A stretch of 40,291 nucleotides of DNA from NCBI GenBank assembly GCA_903868145.1, contig CAIPTY010000040.1:1-40291 (forward strand), given 5' to 3'. The translations under genes and the position numbers were made by a program. Under the pieces are notes generated by a model. The model worked only from the letters and a program-made list of their open reading frames with translations, had not been told where the DNA came from and did not search any database. This document shows, in pieces, positions 15,850-24,992 of this stretch. The DNA comes from an uncultured Desulfuromonadales bacterium. GTDB lineage: Bacteria > Desulfobacterota > Desulfuromonadia > Geobacterales > Pseudopelobacteraceae. Each line of letters opens with the position of its first letter. The stretch's first letter is position 1.

Positions 15850-15868
15850 TGCCGCATATTTGCCGCAT
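15850..15868. repeat. TGCCGCAT direct repeat at 11-bp spacing beside tRNA-Val
   Basis: TGCCGCAT occurs at 15850-15857 and 15861-15868, exactly one helical turn apart, 57 bp beyond the 3' end of tRNA-Val. The layout (tRNA, terminator, paired boxes) matches that of the tRNA-Leu half and integrase 1, but there is no integrase here. A relic arm site is the favoured reading; chance is not excluded. Confidence 0.45.
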
Positions 15869-15886
15869 GGAAATTAATTGCAAAAC

Positions 15887-15918
15887 AAAAGGGCTTAGCC
15901 TTAACAGCTAAACCCTTT
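15887..15918 (-). terminator. Terminator of tRNA-Val
   Basis: On the minus strand AAAGGGTTTAGC pairs with GCTAAGCCCTTTT around TGTTAAG, followed by T-rich sequence. Confidence 0.85.
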
Positions 15919-15924
15919 ATTTTA

Positions 15925-15999
15925 TGGTGGGCGCTACTGGGTTCGAACCAGTGACCCCTGCCGTGTGAAGGCAGTGCTCTCCCGCTGAGCTAAGCGCCC
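15925..15999 (-). tRNA. tRNA-Val(CAC)
   Basis: A complete 75-nt cloverleaf with encoded CCA. The acceptor strands are GGGCGCT and AGCGCCC. The D arm is GCTC/GAGC, the anticodon stem CTGCC/GGCAG encloses TTCACAC (anticodon CAC), and the T arm ACTGG/CCAGT encloses TTCGAAC. All stems pair, so it is functional. Confidence 0.97.
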
Positions 16000-16263
16000 G
16001 AATTCTCTACAACTGCCATAACTGCGAAAAACATTTTTCAGATGGCATCCAGTCCCTTAACGCTGGCTACTCTAATATAAATCGTCTGTGTCCGCAATAC
16101 AATTTGACAGATATTTGTTCCTATGTCCGACACCATAAACATTTTGAACACCGTCAGCTGGCGTCAAATTTTTTGAATTGAAAATAGTGCGGTGGGTGGC
16201 CGACAGTTGTCAGATGATACAGACCCGACAGGTTTGATCAATACGACCCATCCAAATAAAACA
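16000..16263. other. Non-coding stretch upstream of the zinc-ribbon gene
   Basis: No gene or recognisable RNA family seen. It should hold the tRNA-Val promoter (leftward) and a rightward promoter whose transcript meets the terminator-like hairpin at 16264-16296. Confidence 0.4.
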
Positions 16264-16296
16264 GGGAGTTAGGCAATCTGCCCGGCTCCTTTTTTA
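16264..16296 (+). terminator. Terminator-like hairpin ahead of the zinc-ribbon gene
   Basis: GGAG-TTA-GGCA pairs with TGCC-CGG-CTCC around ATC (an internal loop of three on each side), followed by six T. No gene lies before it on this strand, so it either ends a short untranslated RNA or acts as an attenuator 83 bp ahead of the ATG at 16379. Confidence 0.7.
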
Positions 16297-16378
16297 ATTG
16301 ACTGTCAATGCAGGAGTGTTATTATCCAGACTCGGTTCAAGTAGCTCGGTTTTCAATAATCGACTGAGGGAGTTGCGT

Positions 16379-17173
16379 ATGAAATTTGACTGTCCGAAAT
16401 GCGGAAGAACTGATTCCATCGAGGATATTAACGTGCCTGATTCAGGGACGTACACAATTTGCCCCGCCTGCAAGGAGCGTTTTCTTATCAAAAAGACACC
16501 TGAACTTCCGCCGCCACTGCCAACCACACCTGACGCCGCTGCTGCTGAACCTGCGAGCGTTCCATCACCGGAAATCCCGCCCTATCCGAACCACAACAAA
16601 AGAAATATTGGAATCGTGGCAGGTCTGGTCTGCCTGCTCCTGGTTGCAGTATCCGGGCTTGGATACTACTATTTTTCAGAAAAGATTGCTGCTCTTTCAG
16701 GCAGCGCTCCTGCGCCGTCCGCAAAACTCCCCGACATTCCCGCCACAAAACCGCCTGCGACAATAACCGATCCCGGTACGTTGAAAAACATGTCTACCGC
16801 CCAGCAAAAGCCCGGGCAGGAAAAACCTCAGGCCGAAGCTCCGCCGACCGCACAACCGCAGAACCAGCCTCAGGCTGATACTCAGAAGAAACCTAAAAAG
16901 CAGGTTCGGAGATCCGAGTATCAAAGACGTCCACTGGATGATGATATGCGTTACGAACAGGATATGGAGACTGAGTATCAGAGGAAACAGGAATTTTATG
17001 CCCGACAAGAGGCACACATCAGGAAACAGAGGGACAGGGAAGAGAGACGCCTCTATCAGCGCCACCAGAGTTATGAAAACTGCAGGAATCAGTGGTGCAA
17101 CGGCGACGCTCCGGGGGTATCACCTGCAACGGCTGCACGGTATTGCAGTAACTGTGAAAAACTTCTCAGATAA
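16379..17173 (+). CDS. Zinc-ribbon, single-span envelope protein with C-terminal Cys pairs
   Basis: A 264-aa protein of unknown function. Residues 1-37 are an MJ0042-type zinc ribbon (Cys5, Cys8, Cys28, Cys31). A Pro-rich linker (41-70) leads to one TM segment (77-99). The outer part is Pro/Gln-rich (105-175) and then a strongly charged Arg/Glu helix (180-230), ending with four cysteines at 235, 240, 256 and 259. Cytoplasmic ribbon and periplasmic tail are inferred from the single span. GGGAG precedes the ATG at 16379. The secreted 166-aa protein follows after 48 bp, so the two may be co-expressed. Confidence 0.8.
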   Translation: MKFDCPKCGRTDSIEDINVPDSGTYTICPACKERFLIKKTPELPPPLPTTPDAAAAEPASVPSPEIPPYPNHNKRNIGIVAGLVCLLLVAVSGLGYYYFSEKIAALSGSAPAPSAKLPDIPATKPPATITDPGTLKNMSTAQQKPGQEKPQAEAPPTAQPQNQPQADTQKKPKKQVRRSEYQRRPLDDDMRYEQDMETEYQRKQEFYARQEAHIRKQRDREERRLYQRHQSYENCRNQWCNGDAPGVSPATAARYCSNCEKLLR

Positions 17174-17221
17174 CGTATCGTATCGCCGACCGGAGAACAA
17201 TATACTCACAAGGAGTGCATC

Positions 17222-17722
17222 ATGGTAAGAATTTACGCTGCTGTCATTGCAGTCATCATGTTCTGTCTTTCAGGCACCGCTCATTGTTTCAATGCTGAAA
17301 GAGAGTCCATGAAGATTATTCAGCTTATCAAGGACAATAATATTGAGGGCGTTTACAGGCTGTCGGAGACCCACCGGGAGGATGCAAAACAGCTCAGGGT
17401 ATTGAAATCCTTCCAGAGGGATCAGAAGCGTGAGGAGCAACTGGAGCTTTATCATTTCACACACAAAGCATATTTCGAGATAATCAATAGTCAAGCAACC
17501 ATACGTTTTATCGAACTGAACAAAAAGAGGCTGCGAAACGGTAAAGGGGATTATGTGGCATATTATGATTTAATGTACGATGACAGGGAGAGCGCCGGTA
17601 CGGACTACAACAGAAAAATCAGGAAATGTGTTATCGCGATCACCATACGAAATAATTTGTTCAGTTCTCTGTCAGTTTTGACCAATCCAACGCCTGATTA
17701 CTGGGAAAAAGAGACGGAGTAG
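17222..17722 (+). CDS. Secreted protein of unknown function (166 aa)
   Basis: A signal peptide is clear: MVRIYAAVIAVIMFCLSG with probable cleavage after TAHC or HCFN-region residues (about 21-23). The mature part is a mixed helix then beta region, with EGVYRLSETHRED and YVAYYDLMYDDRE. The shape recalls small periplasmic NTF2-like or DUF-type proteins but I cannot name a family. AAGGAG precedes the ATG. It follows the zinc-ribbon membrane protein and precedes prs, which has its own promoter. Confidence 0.75.
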   Translation: MVRIYAAVIAVIMFCLSGTAHCFNAERESMKIIQLIKDNNIEGVYRLSETHREDAKQLRVLKSFQRDQKREEQLELYHFTHKAYFEIINSQATIRFIELNKKRLRNGKGDYVAYYDLMYDDRESAGTDYNRKIRKCVIAITIRNNLFSSLSVLTNPTPDYWEKETE

Positions 17723-17746
17723 ACAACCACACTGGACTTTATCTGA

Positions 17747-17775
17747 TTGACTTTGCCGTGACAATATTGTAGAAA
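17747..17775 (+). promoter_or_regulatory. Probable promoter of the prs-rplY-pth-ychF cluster
   Basis: TTGACT (17747-17752) and TAGAAA (17770-17775) are separated by 17 bases, about 80 bp upstream of prs. The -35 box is strong, the -10 moderate. Confidence 0.45.
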
Positions 17776-17854
17776 GCTACTTTTGAGCGGGATTTATGTA
17801 GTCTGAATCAGGTGGAATCTAGCCCCTCACACTCAGAAAGGTAACTGAACCACA

Positions 17855-18799
17855 ATGCTCGACAAGATCAGGGTCTTTACCGGAAACTCCAATCTCGCAC
17901 TTGCCCAGAAAATCTGCGACAGCCTTCATGTGCCGCTCGGCGGCGCCCGTGTCCGCACCTTTTCCGACGGTGAGATCATGATCGAGATCACGGAAAACGT
18001 CCGTGGTCGTGATGTCTATGTCATTCAGTCTACCTGTGCCCCTACAAACAGCAACCTGATGGAGCTGCTGATAATGACGGATGCCCTCAAACGGGCTTCA
18101 GCTGCGACCATCACGGCAGTTATTCCCTACTACGGCTATGCCCGCCAGGATCGCAAGGCGTCGCCGCGCACTCCGATTACGGCCAAGCTGGTGGCAGACC
18201 TGATCACAACAGCCGGCGTTGACCGCGTTGTAACCGTCGATCTGCATGCCGGGCAGATCCAGGGATTCTTCAATATTCCGGTGGACAACCTCTATGCAGC
18301 GCCGGTCATTCTCGACTACCTGAAGGAGCGGTTTGACGGTGAAGAGATCGTCATGGTAACGCCTGATGCCGGCGGAACCGAACGGGCCCGCGCCTTTGCA
18401 AAACGTCTGAACTGTACGCTGGCGGTTATTGACAAGCGTCGTACAGGCCCCAATGTGGCCGAGGTCATGCACCTGATCGGTGACGTGCGAGACAAGATCG
18501 CAATTATTCTGGATGACATGATTGATACTGCCGGCACCCTGACTCAGGCTGCCACGGCGCTCAAAAATAACGGTGCCCGGGCCATCTTCGCCTGTGCGAC
18601 CCACGGCGTACTCTCCGGTCCTGCTATAGAACGCATCAACGACTCAGTAATAGAAGAAATTGTTCTGACCGATACCATCCCGCTTGGCGACAAAGATAAA
18701 CTGACCGGCAAGATACGCGTACTGTCGGTGGCGGATCTCCTGGCCGAAGCCATCAGGCGCATCCACGAGGATGAATCGGTCAGCTCGTTATTTGTCTAA
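17855..18799 (+). CDS. prs: Ribose-phosphate pyrophosphokinase
   Basis: A 314-aa cytosolic enzyme that makes PRPP from ribose-5-phosphate and ATP for nucleotide, His and Trp synthesis. The N-terminal [17 protein letters not shown], the flexible loop [15 protein letters not shown], the class I substrate-binding [12 protein letters not shown] and the PRPP loop [10 protein letters not shown] are all present; length is normal. AAGG precedes the ATG. It is followed by rplY and pth, a common bacterial order. Confidence 0.97.
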   Translation: MLDKIRVFTGNSNLALAQKICDSLHVPLGGARVRTFSDGEIMIEITENVRGRDVYVIQSTCAPTNSNLMELLIMTDALKRASAATITAVIPYYGYARQDRKASPRTPITAKLVADLITTAGVDRVVTVDLHAGQIQGFFNIPVDNLYAAPVILDYLKERFDGEEIVMVTPDAGGTERARAFAKRLNCTLAVIDKRRTGPNVAEVMHLIGDVRDKIAIILDDMIDTAGTLTQAATALKNNGARAIFACATHGVLSGPAIERINDSVIEEIVLTDTIPLGDKDKLTGKIRVLSVADLLAEAIRRIHEDESVSSLFV

Positions 18800-18854
18800 T
18801 ATCACTACCTGATTTTGGGGGAGAGATCCCGCCACTTCAATTGGAGGAACAACA

Positions 18855-19439
18855 ATGCAACAGAAACAGATGAACATTGAACTGAGATCAAAAACCGGCA
18901 AGGGAATCAGCCGCCAGTTGAGAAAGGCCGAGATGGTGCCCGGCGTTGTGTACGGCAAGGGGATGGATCCCATGCCTGTCAGCATCAAGTACCGTGAACT
19001 GCAGACCGCAATGGCAGGCGATGGGGGACAGAACAACCTGATCACCCTGATAGGCGGCGGGAATCTTGACCAGACCATGGCCATCATCGCCGATCTTCAG
19101 CGGGATGCCATCAGGGGGACGTTCAAGCATGTCGATCTGCACCGTGTCAATATGAGCGAAAAACTGCGCATCACGGTTCCGGTTGTTCTGAAAGGCACCG
19201 CTGCCGGCGTGAAAGAAGGGGGACTGCTTGATTTTGCCCACCATCAACTGCATGTGGAGTGCCTGCCGGGAAATATCCCCGATCACCTTGAAATAGACAT
19301 CTCCAGTCTCAAGATCGCCCAGTCGATACATGTCAATGAAATCAGGCTGCCCGAAGGCGTCAAGATCCTGGACAATCCGAAAACACCGGTCGTCAGTGTT
19401 CTTGGAAGGGCCAAGGAAGATGCTCCTGTCGCACCCTGA
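18855..19439 (+). CDS. rplY: 50S ribosomal protein bL25, Ctc form
   Basis: A 194-aa two-domain L25: the 5S-rRNA-binding domain (residues 1-~92, with [20 protein letters not shown]) and the TL5/Ctc beta domain (~95-190, with [19 protein letters not shown]). GGAGGA precedes the ATG. The long form is usual outside enterobacteria. Co-transcription with prs and pth is likely from spacing (55 and 20 bp). Confidence 0.95.
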   Translation: MQQKQMNIELRSKTGKGISRQLRKAEMVPGVVYGKGMDPMPVSIKYRELQTAMAGDGGQNNLITLIGGGNLDQTMAIIADLQRDAIRGTFKHVDLHRVNMSEKLRITVPVVLKGTAAGVKEGGLLDFAHHQLHVECLPGNIPDHLEIDISSLKIAQSIHVNEIRLPEGVKILDNPKTPVVSVLGRAKEDAPVAP

Positions 19440-19459
19440 TCCAACGGCTGACTCTTCCC

Positions 19460-20041
19460 ATGAAAACTTTTGTCTTAGCGGGGCTGGGTAATCCCGGCCC
19501 CGGCTATCAATGGACCCGCCACAACGCGGGTTTCCTTTTTTTGGATCGGCTGGCGGGTCTGGAAAATGCGACCATCTGCCGCTCATCATTTTCGGGGCTG
19601 GTCGGCGAGTGGAAGTATAATGACCACCGTCTGATCCTCCTCAAACCACAGACTTTCATGAATCTTTCGGGGCGTTCCGTCATGCAGGCGCTTCAGTTTT
19701 ACAAGCTTCCCCTGGCACACCTGATTGTTGTCCACGATGATCTTGACATAGCGTACGGAGCGGTTCGCCTCAAACAGGGGGGCGGTCACGGGGGACACAA
19801 CGGGCTGCGGTCGATCATGGAGCAGCTTGGCAAGGGTGATTTCATCCGTCTCCGCATCGGCATCGGCAGGCCACCCCACGGAGATACCACCAACTATGTG
19901 CTGGGCACCATACCGCCTGCCGAGATGGAAAGCCTGCCACGCGTCCTTGACGGTGGTCTTGATATGCTTGAGATGATGCTGGATGAAGGGATCTCCAAGG
20001 CCATGAGCATTCACCACAACAAGAATTTTCTGGAAGGATAA
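19460..20041 (+). CDS. pth: Peptidyl-tRNA hydrolase
   Basis: A 193-aa enzyme that frees tRNA from peptidyl-tRNA dropped by stalled ribosomes. The Pth motifs are visible: LGNPG, WTRHNAGF (catalytic His), KPQTFMNLSG, HDDLDI (Asp) and GGGHGGHNGLRS. No clear ribosome site precedes the ATG at 19460, so coupling to rplY 20 bases upstream is plausible. ychF starts three bases after the stop. Confidence 0.96.
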   Translation: MKTFVLAGLGNPGPGYQWTRHNAGFLFLDRLAGLENATICRSSFSGLVGEWKYNDHRLILLKPQTFMNLSGRSVMQALQFYKLPLAHLIVVHDDLDIAYGAVRLKQGGGHGGHNGLRSIMEQLGKGDFIRLRIGIGRPPHGDTTNYVLGTIPPAEMESLPRVLDGGLDMLEMMLDEGISKAMSIHHNKNFLEG

Positions 20042-20044
20042 CCC

Positions 20045-21139
20045 ATGGGCTTCAACTGCGGCATTGTAGGTCTGCCGAATGTAGGAAAATCAACCATCTT
20101 CAACGCCTTGACGTCTGCCGGTGCAGAATCAGCCAACTACCCGTTCTGCACCATCGACCCCAACGTGGGGATCGTACAGGTGCCTGATCCGCGCATGGAT
20201 CAACTGTCGGCGATCGTTAATCCTCAGAAAGTTCAACCCACAACCATAGAGTTTGTCGACATCGCCGGCCTGGTAAAAGGGGCCAGCTCGGGCGAGGGGC
20301 TCGGCAATCAGTTTCTCGGCCATATCCGCAGTACGGATGCGATCGTTCATGTTGTTCGCTGCTTTGACGACGACAATGTCGTTCATGTCAGTGGCCGGGT
20401 TTCTCCGGCGGATGACATCGAAGTCATCAATACCGAGCTGGCATTGGCTGACCTCGAAACCGTGGAGAAAAAGATCCTGCGGGCCGAAAAAATGGCGCGC
20501 AGCGGCGATAAGAAGGCAAAGGATGAGGTAGATTTCTATCAGCGCGTCAAGGCGCAACTTGAGCAGGTCAAGAAACTCACAGGCCTGGCGGAGAGCGAGG
20601 ACGAGCGCCTCTGGATGCGCGAGCTCCACCTGCTGTCAGACAAGCCGGTGTTGTATGTGGCCAACGTGGCTGAAGATGATCTGTCCGGCACGCACCCGTT
20701 TGTTGCCCAGGTACGGGCAATCGCTGCATCAGAAGGCGCTGGCGTGGTCGTGATCTGCGGCAAGCTGGAGGCGGAGATATCCGAACTCGACGGCAGTGAG
20801 AAACAGGCATTTCTTGAGGATATGGGGGTGGAGGAGGCAGGACTCGACCGTTTGATCCGCAGTGGCTATGAACTGCTGGGGTTGATCACCTACTTCACTG
20901 CCGGAGTCAAGGAAGTGCGCGCCTGGACCATCGCCAACGGGACCAAGGCGCCTGGGGCGGCCGGGGTCATACACTCCGATTTCGAGAAGGGTTTCATCCG
21001 GGCTGAGGTAATCGCATTCAATGATTTTATCGTCTGCAACGGCGAATCCGGTGCCAAGGAAAAAGGTCTGATGCGGCTGGAAGGCAAGGAGTACGTTGTA
21101 AAGGACGGAGACGTGATGCACTTTCGCTTCAATGTATAG
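20045..21139 (+). CDS. ychF: Ribosome-associated ATPase YchF (OLA1 family)
   Basis: A 364-aa Obg-related P-loop protein that prefers ATP. G1 is [10 protein letters not shown]3 is [10 protein letters not shown], and the G4 position reads NVAEDD rather than NKxD, the hallmark of the ATP-binding branch. A coiled-coil region (about 130-200) and a C-terminal TGS domain (about 280-364) follow. AAGGA stands before the ATG. The pth-ychF order is widely conserved. YchF is linked to translation start and oxidative stress responses. Confidence 0.96.
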   Translation: MGFNCGIVGLPNVGKSTIFNALTSAGAESANYPFCTIDPNVGIVQVPDPRMDQLSAIVNPQKVQPTTIEFVDIAGLVKGASSGEGLGNQFLGHIRSTDAIVHVVRCFDDDNVVHVSGRVSPADDIEVINTELALADLETVEKKILRAEKMARSGDKKAKDEVDFYQRVKAQLEQVKKLTGLAESEDERLWMRELHLLSDKPVLYVANVAEDDLSGTHPFVAQVRAIAASEGAGVVVICGKLEAEISELDGSEKQAFLEDMGVEEAGLDRLIRSGYELLGLITYFTAGVKEVRAWTIANGTKAPGAAGVIHSDFEKGFIRAEVIAFNDFIVCNGESGAKEKGLMRLEGKEYVVKDGDVMHFRFNV

Positions 21140-21168
21140 TGCTTACCTGCGACACGGGAGAATGCAGG

Positions 21169-21203
21169 AAAGGCTGACCGGTCACTGACCATTCAGCCTT
21201 TTT
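21169..21203 (+). terminator. Terminator after ychF
   Basis: AAGGCTGA pairs with TCAGCCTT, enclosing a second perfect stem GGTCA-C-TGACC, followed by a T run. Confidence 0.88.
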
Positions 21204-21246
21204 GATACCGGTTACGTAACTATTTTTTCAGGGCAAGGAGCATCCA

Positions 21247-23910
21247 TTGTCTCGTCACCAATCAACCAGCCGCCTGTTCGCCTTCACGGCACAGCGCTCC
21301 CGCCTGATCCTCTGCCTGGCTCTGCTTCTTTCTGTCATTTCAGTCATATATACCATTAAAAATATTGAGTTTTTGACCGGCCGCGACGACCTGATGCCCA
21401 GAAATGCCCCTTTTCAGGTCGATCATCGTGCCTATCTGGCTGAATTCGGCGATCAGGAAGAGATTGTCGCCGTTATCGAGTCTGATGATGCCGACCGGTC
21501 AATCCGGGCGGCCGATGCCCTCTACGCCAGGTTGAACAAGAACCGTGTAAATTTCAGAGAGGTATTCTATCCGGGCGGTCTCCCCTATTTCCGCAAAAAC
21601 GGTCTGCTGTTCATGCCGCTGGAAGAAATCAGACAGCTTCGCTCCACCCTGAGCATGGCGGCTCCCGTCTTGAAAGACCTGGCAACTGCCCCCTCGGTGC
21701 AGACCCTTTTCACAAGTCTGACCCGCCAGATTGATGCATATCTGGCAGCACCTGATCCGACCGCCCTGAAAAGCCTGACCTTCATGCTGACGACCCTGGG
21801 GAAGGGTTTCAAAGGCTTTGACGGTAAGAACAGCGGCATGTCGATGGACTCCTTCCTCAAGGGGGGGGGGGACGGTAAACCATCCATGCTGGAAAATGCC
21901 GGCAAACAGCAGGTCATAACCATACTGCCGGTCAAGCAGCAGGGAAGCTTCGTGCCTGCTGAACAGGCCATCAAGGCAACCAGGGCGGCTTTAAACGATA
22001 TTCTTGCGCAACCGGAATTCAAAGGGGTCAAGGGCGGACTGACCGGAGTACCGGTGCTGGAGTACGAGGAGATGTCCACCGCACAGAAAGACATTGAGAT
22101 TGCCACCATACTGTCACTGTCGCTGACCGTTATCCTGCTGTTGTTTGCTTTCCGCGGGCTGCTGAACGTGATTGCCGCCATGGTTTCCCTGATTGTTGGC
22201 ATCTGCCTCTCATTCGGCTTCGCCACGGTTGCCATCGGGCACCTCAACATCCTCTCGATGGTCTTCGCCATCATGCTGATCGGCCTGGGGATAGAATATG
22301 GTATCCAGGTCGTACTGCGCTACCAGGAGGAACTTGGAAAGGGTATCACCGGTCTGGCTGCCATAGAAACAGGCCTGACGACAAACGTCCGCTCGATCAT
22401 CATGGCTGCCGCTACGGTGGCTCTCTCCTTTGCAACCTTTGCGTTTACGGACTTCAAGGGCATCGCCGAACTGGGCATCATTGCAGCCGGTGGCGTATTC
22501 ATCTGCGTTCTGGCAACCTTTACGGTCCTGCCCGCCATGCTGATCCTGCTGGAAGGCTTCAGAAAGTCAGCTCCCCGCCACCGGCCCAATCCTTCCGCCA
22601 AAAGAGAAAACGTATTTTTCATCAATCTCTTCGGAAAGCCGCGTGCTATCATTGCTGCCACGCTATTGCTGTCGCTGGCCTGTGTTTATCCTACTGTGCA
22701 GACACGGTTCGACTATAACCTGATGAATCTGCAGGCAGAGGGGTTGCAGTCGGTCGAGTACGCCTACAAGCTGATGCGCAGCAAGGAAAACTCCGGGTAT
22801 TTTGTCACCGTCACCGCCCGGGATGCGGCAGAGGCTCGCCAACTCACCGAACGGCTTGAAAAACTGCCCAGCGTGAATCATGTCGTCAGCCTGCCTGTGC
22901 TGGTGCCGGATCAACAGGAGGCCAAACTGGCTGAACTGGCCGCCCTGCGCAAGGTTATGGTTGAGGTCAAACCGGTTCCCTACGAGGAGAACCTGCGGGT
23001 GATGGAACTGCCGACTGTCTTCGAGAATTTCCGCGACCGCGTGGAGAAGCTGAGGATCGTATTGGAGGCCAGGAAGGCCGATGAAGTCAGACCGGTTGGT
23101 GATTTTCTGGCAATCCTGAACGGTTTTTTCACCTCTCTGGAGAAAGAGAAGGACAAAAACGCCCTGGGAATGCTGCGGGATTTTCAAGGTGGGATGTTTG
23201 CCGAGATGCCGGACAAACTGCGTATGTTGAAAGAATCTCTGGAGGCGGCACCGGTCGAAGAGGCGGACATACCGCCGCAGCTCAAGCGGCGTTTTGTCGG
23301 AAAAACCGGCAAGCTGCTGTTGCAGGTGGCTCCCCGGAAGGAAATATTCGAGCATGGGCCGCTCAGGGAGTTTGTCAGTCAGGTCAGGAGCGTCGCACCC
23401 AATGTCACCGGGGAGCCGGTGATGGTCTACGAATCCATGACCATCCTGCGTAACTCGTATCTCAAGGCATTCGGTTATGCATTCATCGGAATCGCCGTGA
23501 TCCTGATGATCAACTTCAGGAGCATCCGCTACGCCCTGCTCGGCTCGCTTCCGCTGGGCTCCGGATTGTTATTGATGGTTGGCGGCATGTGGCTTGCGGG
23601 TATCAGCTTCAATTCGGCCAATATCATCGTTCTGCCGTTGATCCTGGGGGTGGGTATCGATTCGGCCATCTATATCATCAACCGCTATCGCCAGGGGAGC
23701 GAGACCCCCGGTCAGGTGACTCTTTCAAGCGCCGGTATCGGCGTCTTTCTGAATGCCCTGACGATTCTGTTCAGCTTCGGAGCCCTGATGGTAGCCCATC
23801 ACAAGGGGGTCTTCAGCATCGGCGCTGTCATGTCACTGGGGATGATGGCCAGCGTGGCGGTTTTCATGATATTCCTGCCGGCGCTGCTGGAGCTGTGGGG
23901 AAAGCGGTAG
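21247..23910 (+). CDS. MMPL/RND-family exporter
   Basis: An 887-aa inner-membrane transporter of the MMPL (COG1033) group, made of two repeats. Each has one TM, a large periplasmic loop (about 40-270 and 495-740) and five TM segments (about 275-445 and 745-885). GIGIEYGIQVVLRYQEEL-like and GVGIDSAIYIINRYR motifs at the fourth helices are typical of proton-driven RND proteins. Substrates in the family are lipids, including hopanoids in HpnN; none is assigned here. The start is TTG at 21247 with AAGGAG six bases upstream. The stop lies two bases from the stop of lptG, converging with no terminator between. Confidence 0.88.
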   Translation: MSRHQSTSRLFAFTAQRSRLILCLALLLSVISVIYTIKNIEFLTGRDDLMPRNAPFQVDHRAYLAEFGDQEEIVAVIESDDADRSIRAADALYARLNKNRVNFREVFYPGGLPYFRKNGLLFMPLEEIRQLRSTLSMAAPVLKDLATAPSVQTLFTSLTRQIDAYLAAPDPTALKSLTFMLTTLGKGFKGFDGKNSGMSMDSFLKGGGDGKPSMLENAGKQQVITILPVKQQGSFVPAEQAIKATRAALNDILAQPEFKGVKGGLTGVPVLEYEEMSTAQKDIEIATILSLSLTVILLLFAFRGLLNVIAAMVSLIVGICLSFGFATVAIGHLNILSMVFAIMLIGLGIEYGIQVVLRYQEELGKGITGLAAIETGLTTNVRSIIMAAATVALSFATFAFTDFKGIAELGIIAAGGVFICVLATFTVLPAMLILLEGFRKSAPRHRPNPSAKRENVFFINLFGKPRAIIAATLLLSLACVYPTVQTRFDYNLMNLQAEGLQSVEYAYKLMRSKENSGYFVTVTARDAAEARQLTERLEKLPSVNHVVSLPVLVPDQQEAKLAELAALRKVMVEVKPVPYEENLRVMELPTVFENFRDRVEKLRIVLEARKADEVRPVGDFLAILNGFFTSLEKEKDKNALGMLRDFQGGMFAEMPDKLRMLKESLEAAPVEEADIPPQLKRRFVGKTGKLLLQVAPRKEIFEHGPLREFVSQVRSVAPNVTGEPVMVYESMTILRNSYLKAFGYAFIGIAVILMINFRSIRYALLGSLPLGSGLLLMVGGMWLAGISFNSANIIVLPLILGVGIDSAIYIINRYRQGSETPGQVTLSSAGIGVFLNALTILFSFGALMVAHHKGVFSIGAVMSLGMMASVAVFMIFLPALLELWGKR
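21861..21871 (+). repeat. G11 homopolymer inside the MMPL coding sequence
   Basis: Eleven consecutive G encode part of KGGGDG at about residue 205, in the first periplasmic loop. Gain or loss of one base would truncate the protein at about 210 residues. Long G tracts inside genes are classical slipped-strand hot spots. Confidence 0.9.
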
Positions 23911-23912
23911 AT

Positions 23913-24992
23913 TCAGTTCTTCACCGTCATGGACAGCCAGATTCCACCGGCGATAAAAATCAGGTTTGTCCCCCAGGCAGCCACCACCGGCGGCAAAACC
24001 CCGCTACGGCCATATGACAACAGCACGGCGTTGACGACAAAATAGGCAAAACCGATGGCGACACTGGCGCCGATTCCCAGAGCAATCCCGCCGGATCGAC
24101 TGTTTCTGAGGGCAAAAGGGATACCCAGAATTACCATTACAAAGGCTGCAAAGGGGGCGGACAGCTTGGCATGCATCAGGGTCAGGTAGCGGAAGGCCTG
24201 ATAGCCGCCACGGCGCAGATTATCGGCATACTCGCGCAGCTTGCGGAAACTCATATTGTCGGCATTGTTGTCCAGCACTTTCAGATCATCAATTTTCAGG
24301 TTCAGGGCAATATCCATGGTTGGGGCCTTGTGCATGGTAAAGCCCTGTCCTGAACTGAAATCCTTGACCGTTGCCTGCCTCAGCAACCAGTGATCCGTGC
24401 GGAACTCCGCGGATACGGCATCGATGCGGCTGATCGGATTCATGGAGGCATCCAGCGTCCAGACGATGACCCCTTTGAGCATCTTTTCGCGGGGCTCGAA
24501 CAGTTGAGCCTGAATGATCATCGCATCCGACCGGAACCAGATATTGTTTTTTCTGAATACGGCACTGACCCCCTGCTTCCTGATGGCTACCCGTTCGATC
24601 CATTCCATCCGCTCATAGCTGTTGGGAACAACCAGTTCCGTATTGATGAGCATCAGGAGACTCGTCAGAAAGCCCAGTACAAGCATGGGCAGCGAAATTG
24701 TTAACAGACTGATGCCGCAACTGCGCATGGCCGTGATCTCGCTGTTGCGGGAAAAAAGACCCAGCGTGAGCAGCGTAGCCATCAGGATCGAAAAAGAGGC
24801 GGTCTGGCCGATGATCTCCGGCAGCTTAAAGACGAAGAACATCAGTATGTCATGGGCGCTCCCCCCGGCACGTATGAAACGCGGAACCTTCTCCATCATG
24901 TCCAGCACGAGGTAGACCGCCACGAAGCTCCCCAGACAGAGGGCCAGAAGCCTCAGCCATGCGATTGCTATGTAACGGCTGAGTATGCTCAC
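23913..24992 (-). CDS. lptG: LPS export system permease LptG
   Basis: A 359-aa YjgP/YjgQ-family protein: six TM segments (three at the N-terminus, three at the C-terminus) flanking a periplasmic beta-jellyroll (about 135-260). MSILSRYIAIAWLR opens it. With LptF and the LptB ATPase it extracts LPS from the inner membrane. Its ATG overlaps the lptF stop by four bases. The LptG rather than LptF call rests on position (second gene) and on the N-terminus. Confidence 0.9.
   Translation of the reverse strand: MSILSRYIAIAWLRLLALCLGSFVAVYLVLDMMEKVPRFIRAGGSAHDILMFFVFKLPEIIGQTASFSILMATLLTLGLFSRNSEITAMRSCGISLLTISLPMLVLGFLTSLLMLINTELVVPNSYERMEWIERVAIRKQGVSAVFRKNNIWFRSDAMIIQAQLFEPREKMLKGVIVWTLDASMNPISRIDAVSAEFRTDHWLLRQATVKDFSSGQGFTMHKAPTMDIALNLKIDDLKVLDNNADNMSFRKLREYADNLRRGGYQAFRYLTLMHAKLSAPFAAFVMVILGIPFALRNSRSGGIALGIGASVAIGFAYFVVNAVLLSYGRSGVLPPVVAAWGTNLIFIAGGIWLSMTVKN

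Noticed and set aside
16000-16300. Cyclic di-GMP (GEMM) riboswitch, common in this group
   Set aside because: The conserved core sequences of the class were not seen here or upstream of other genes.
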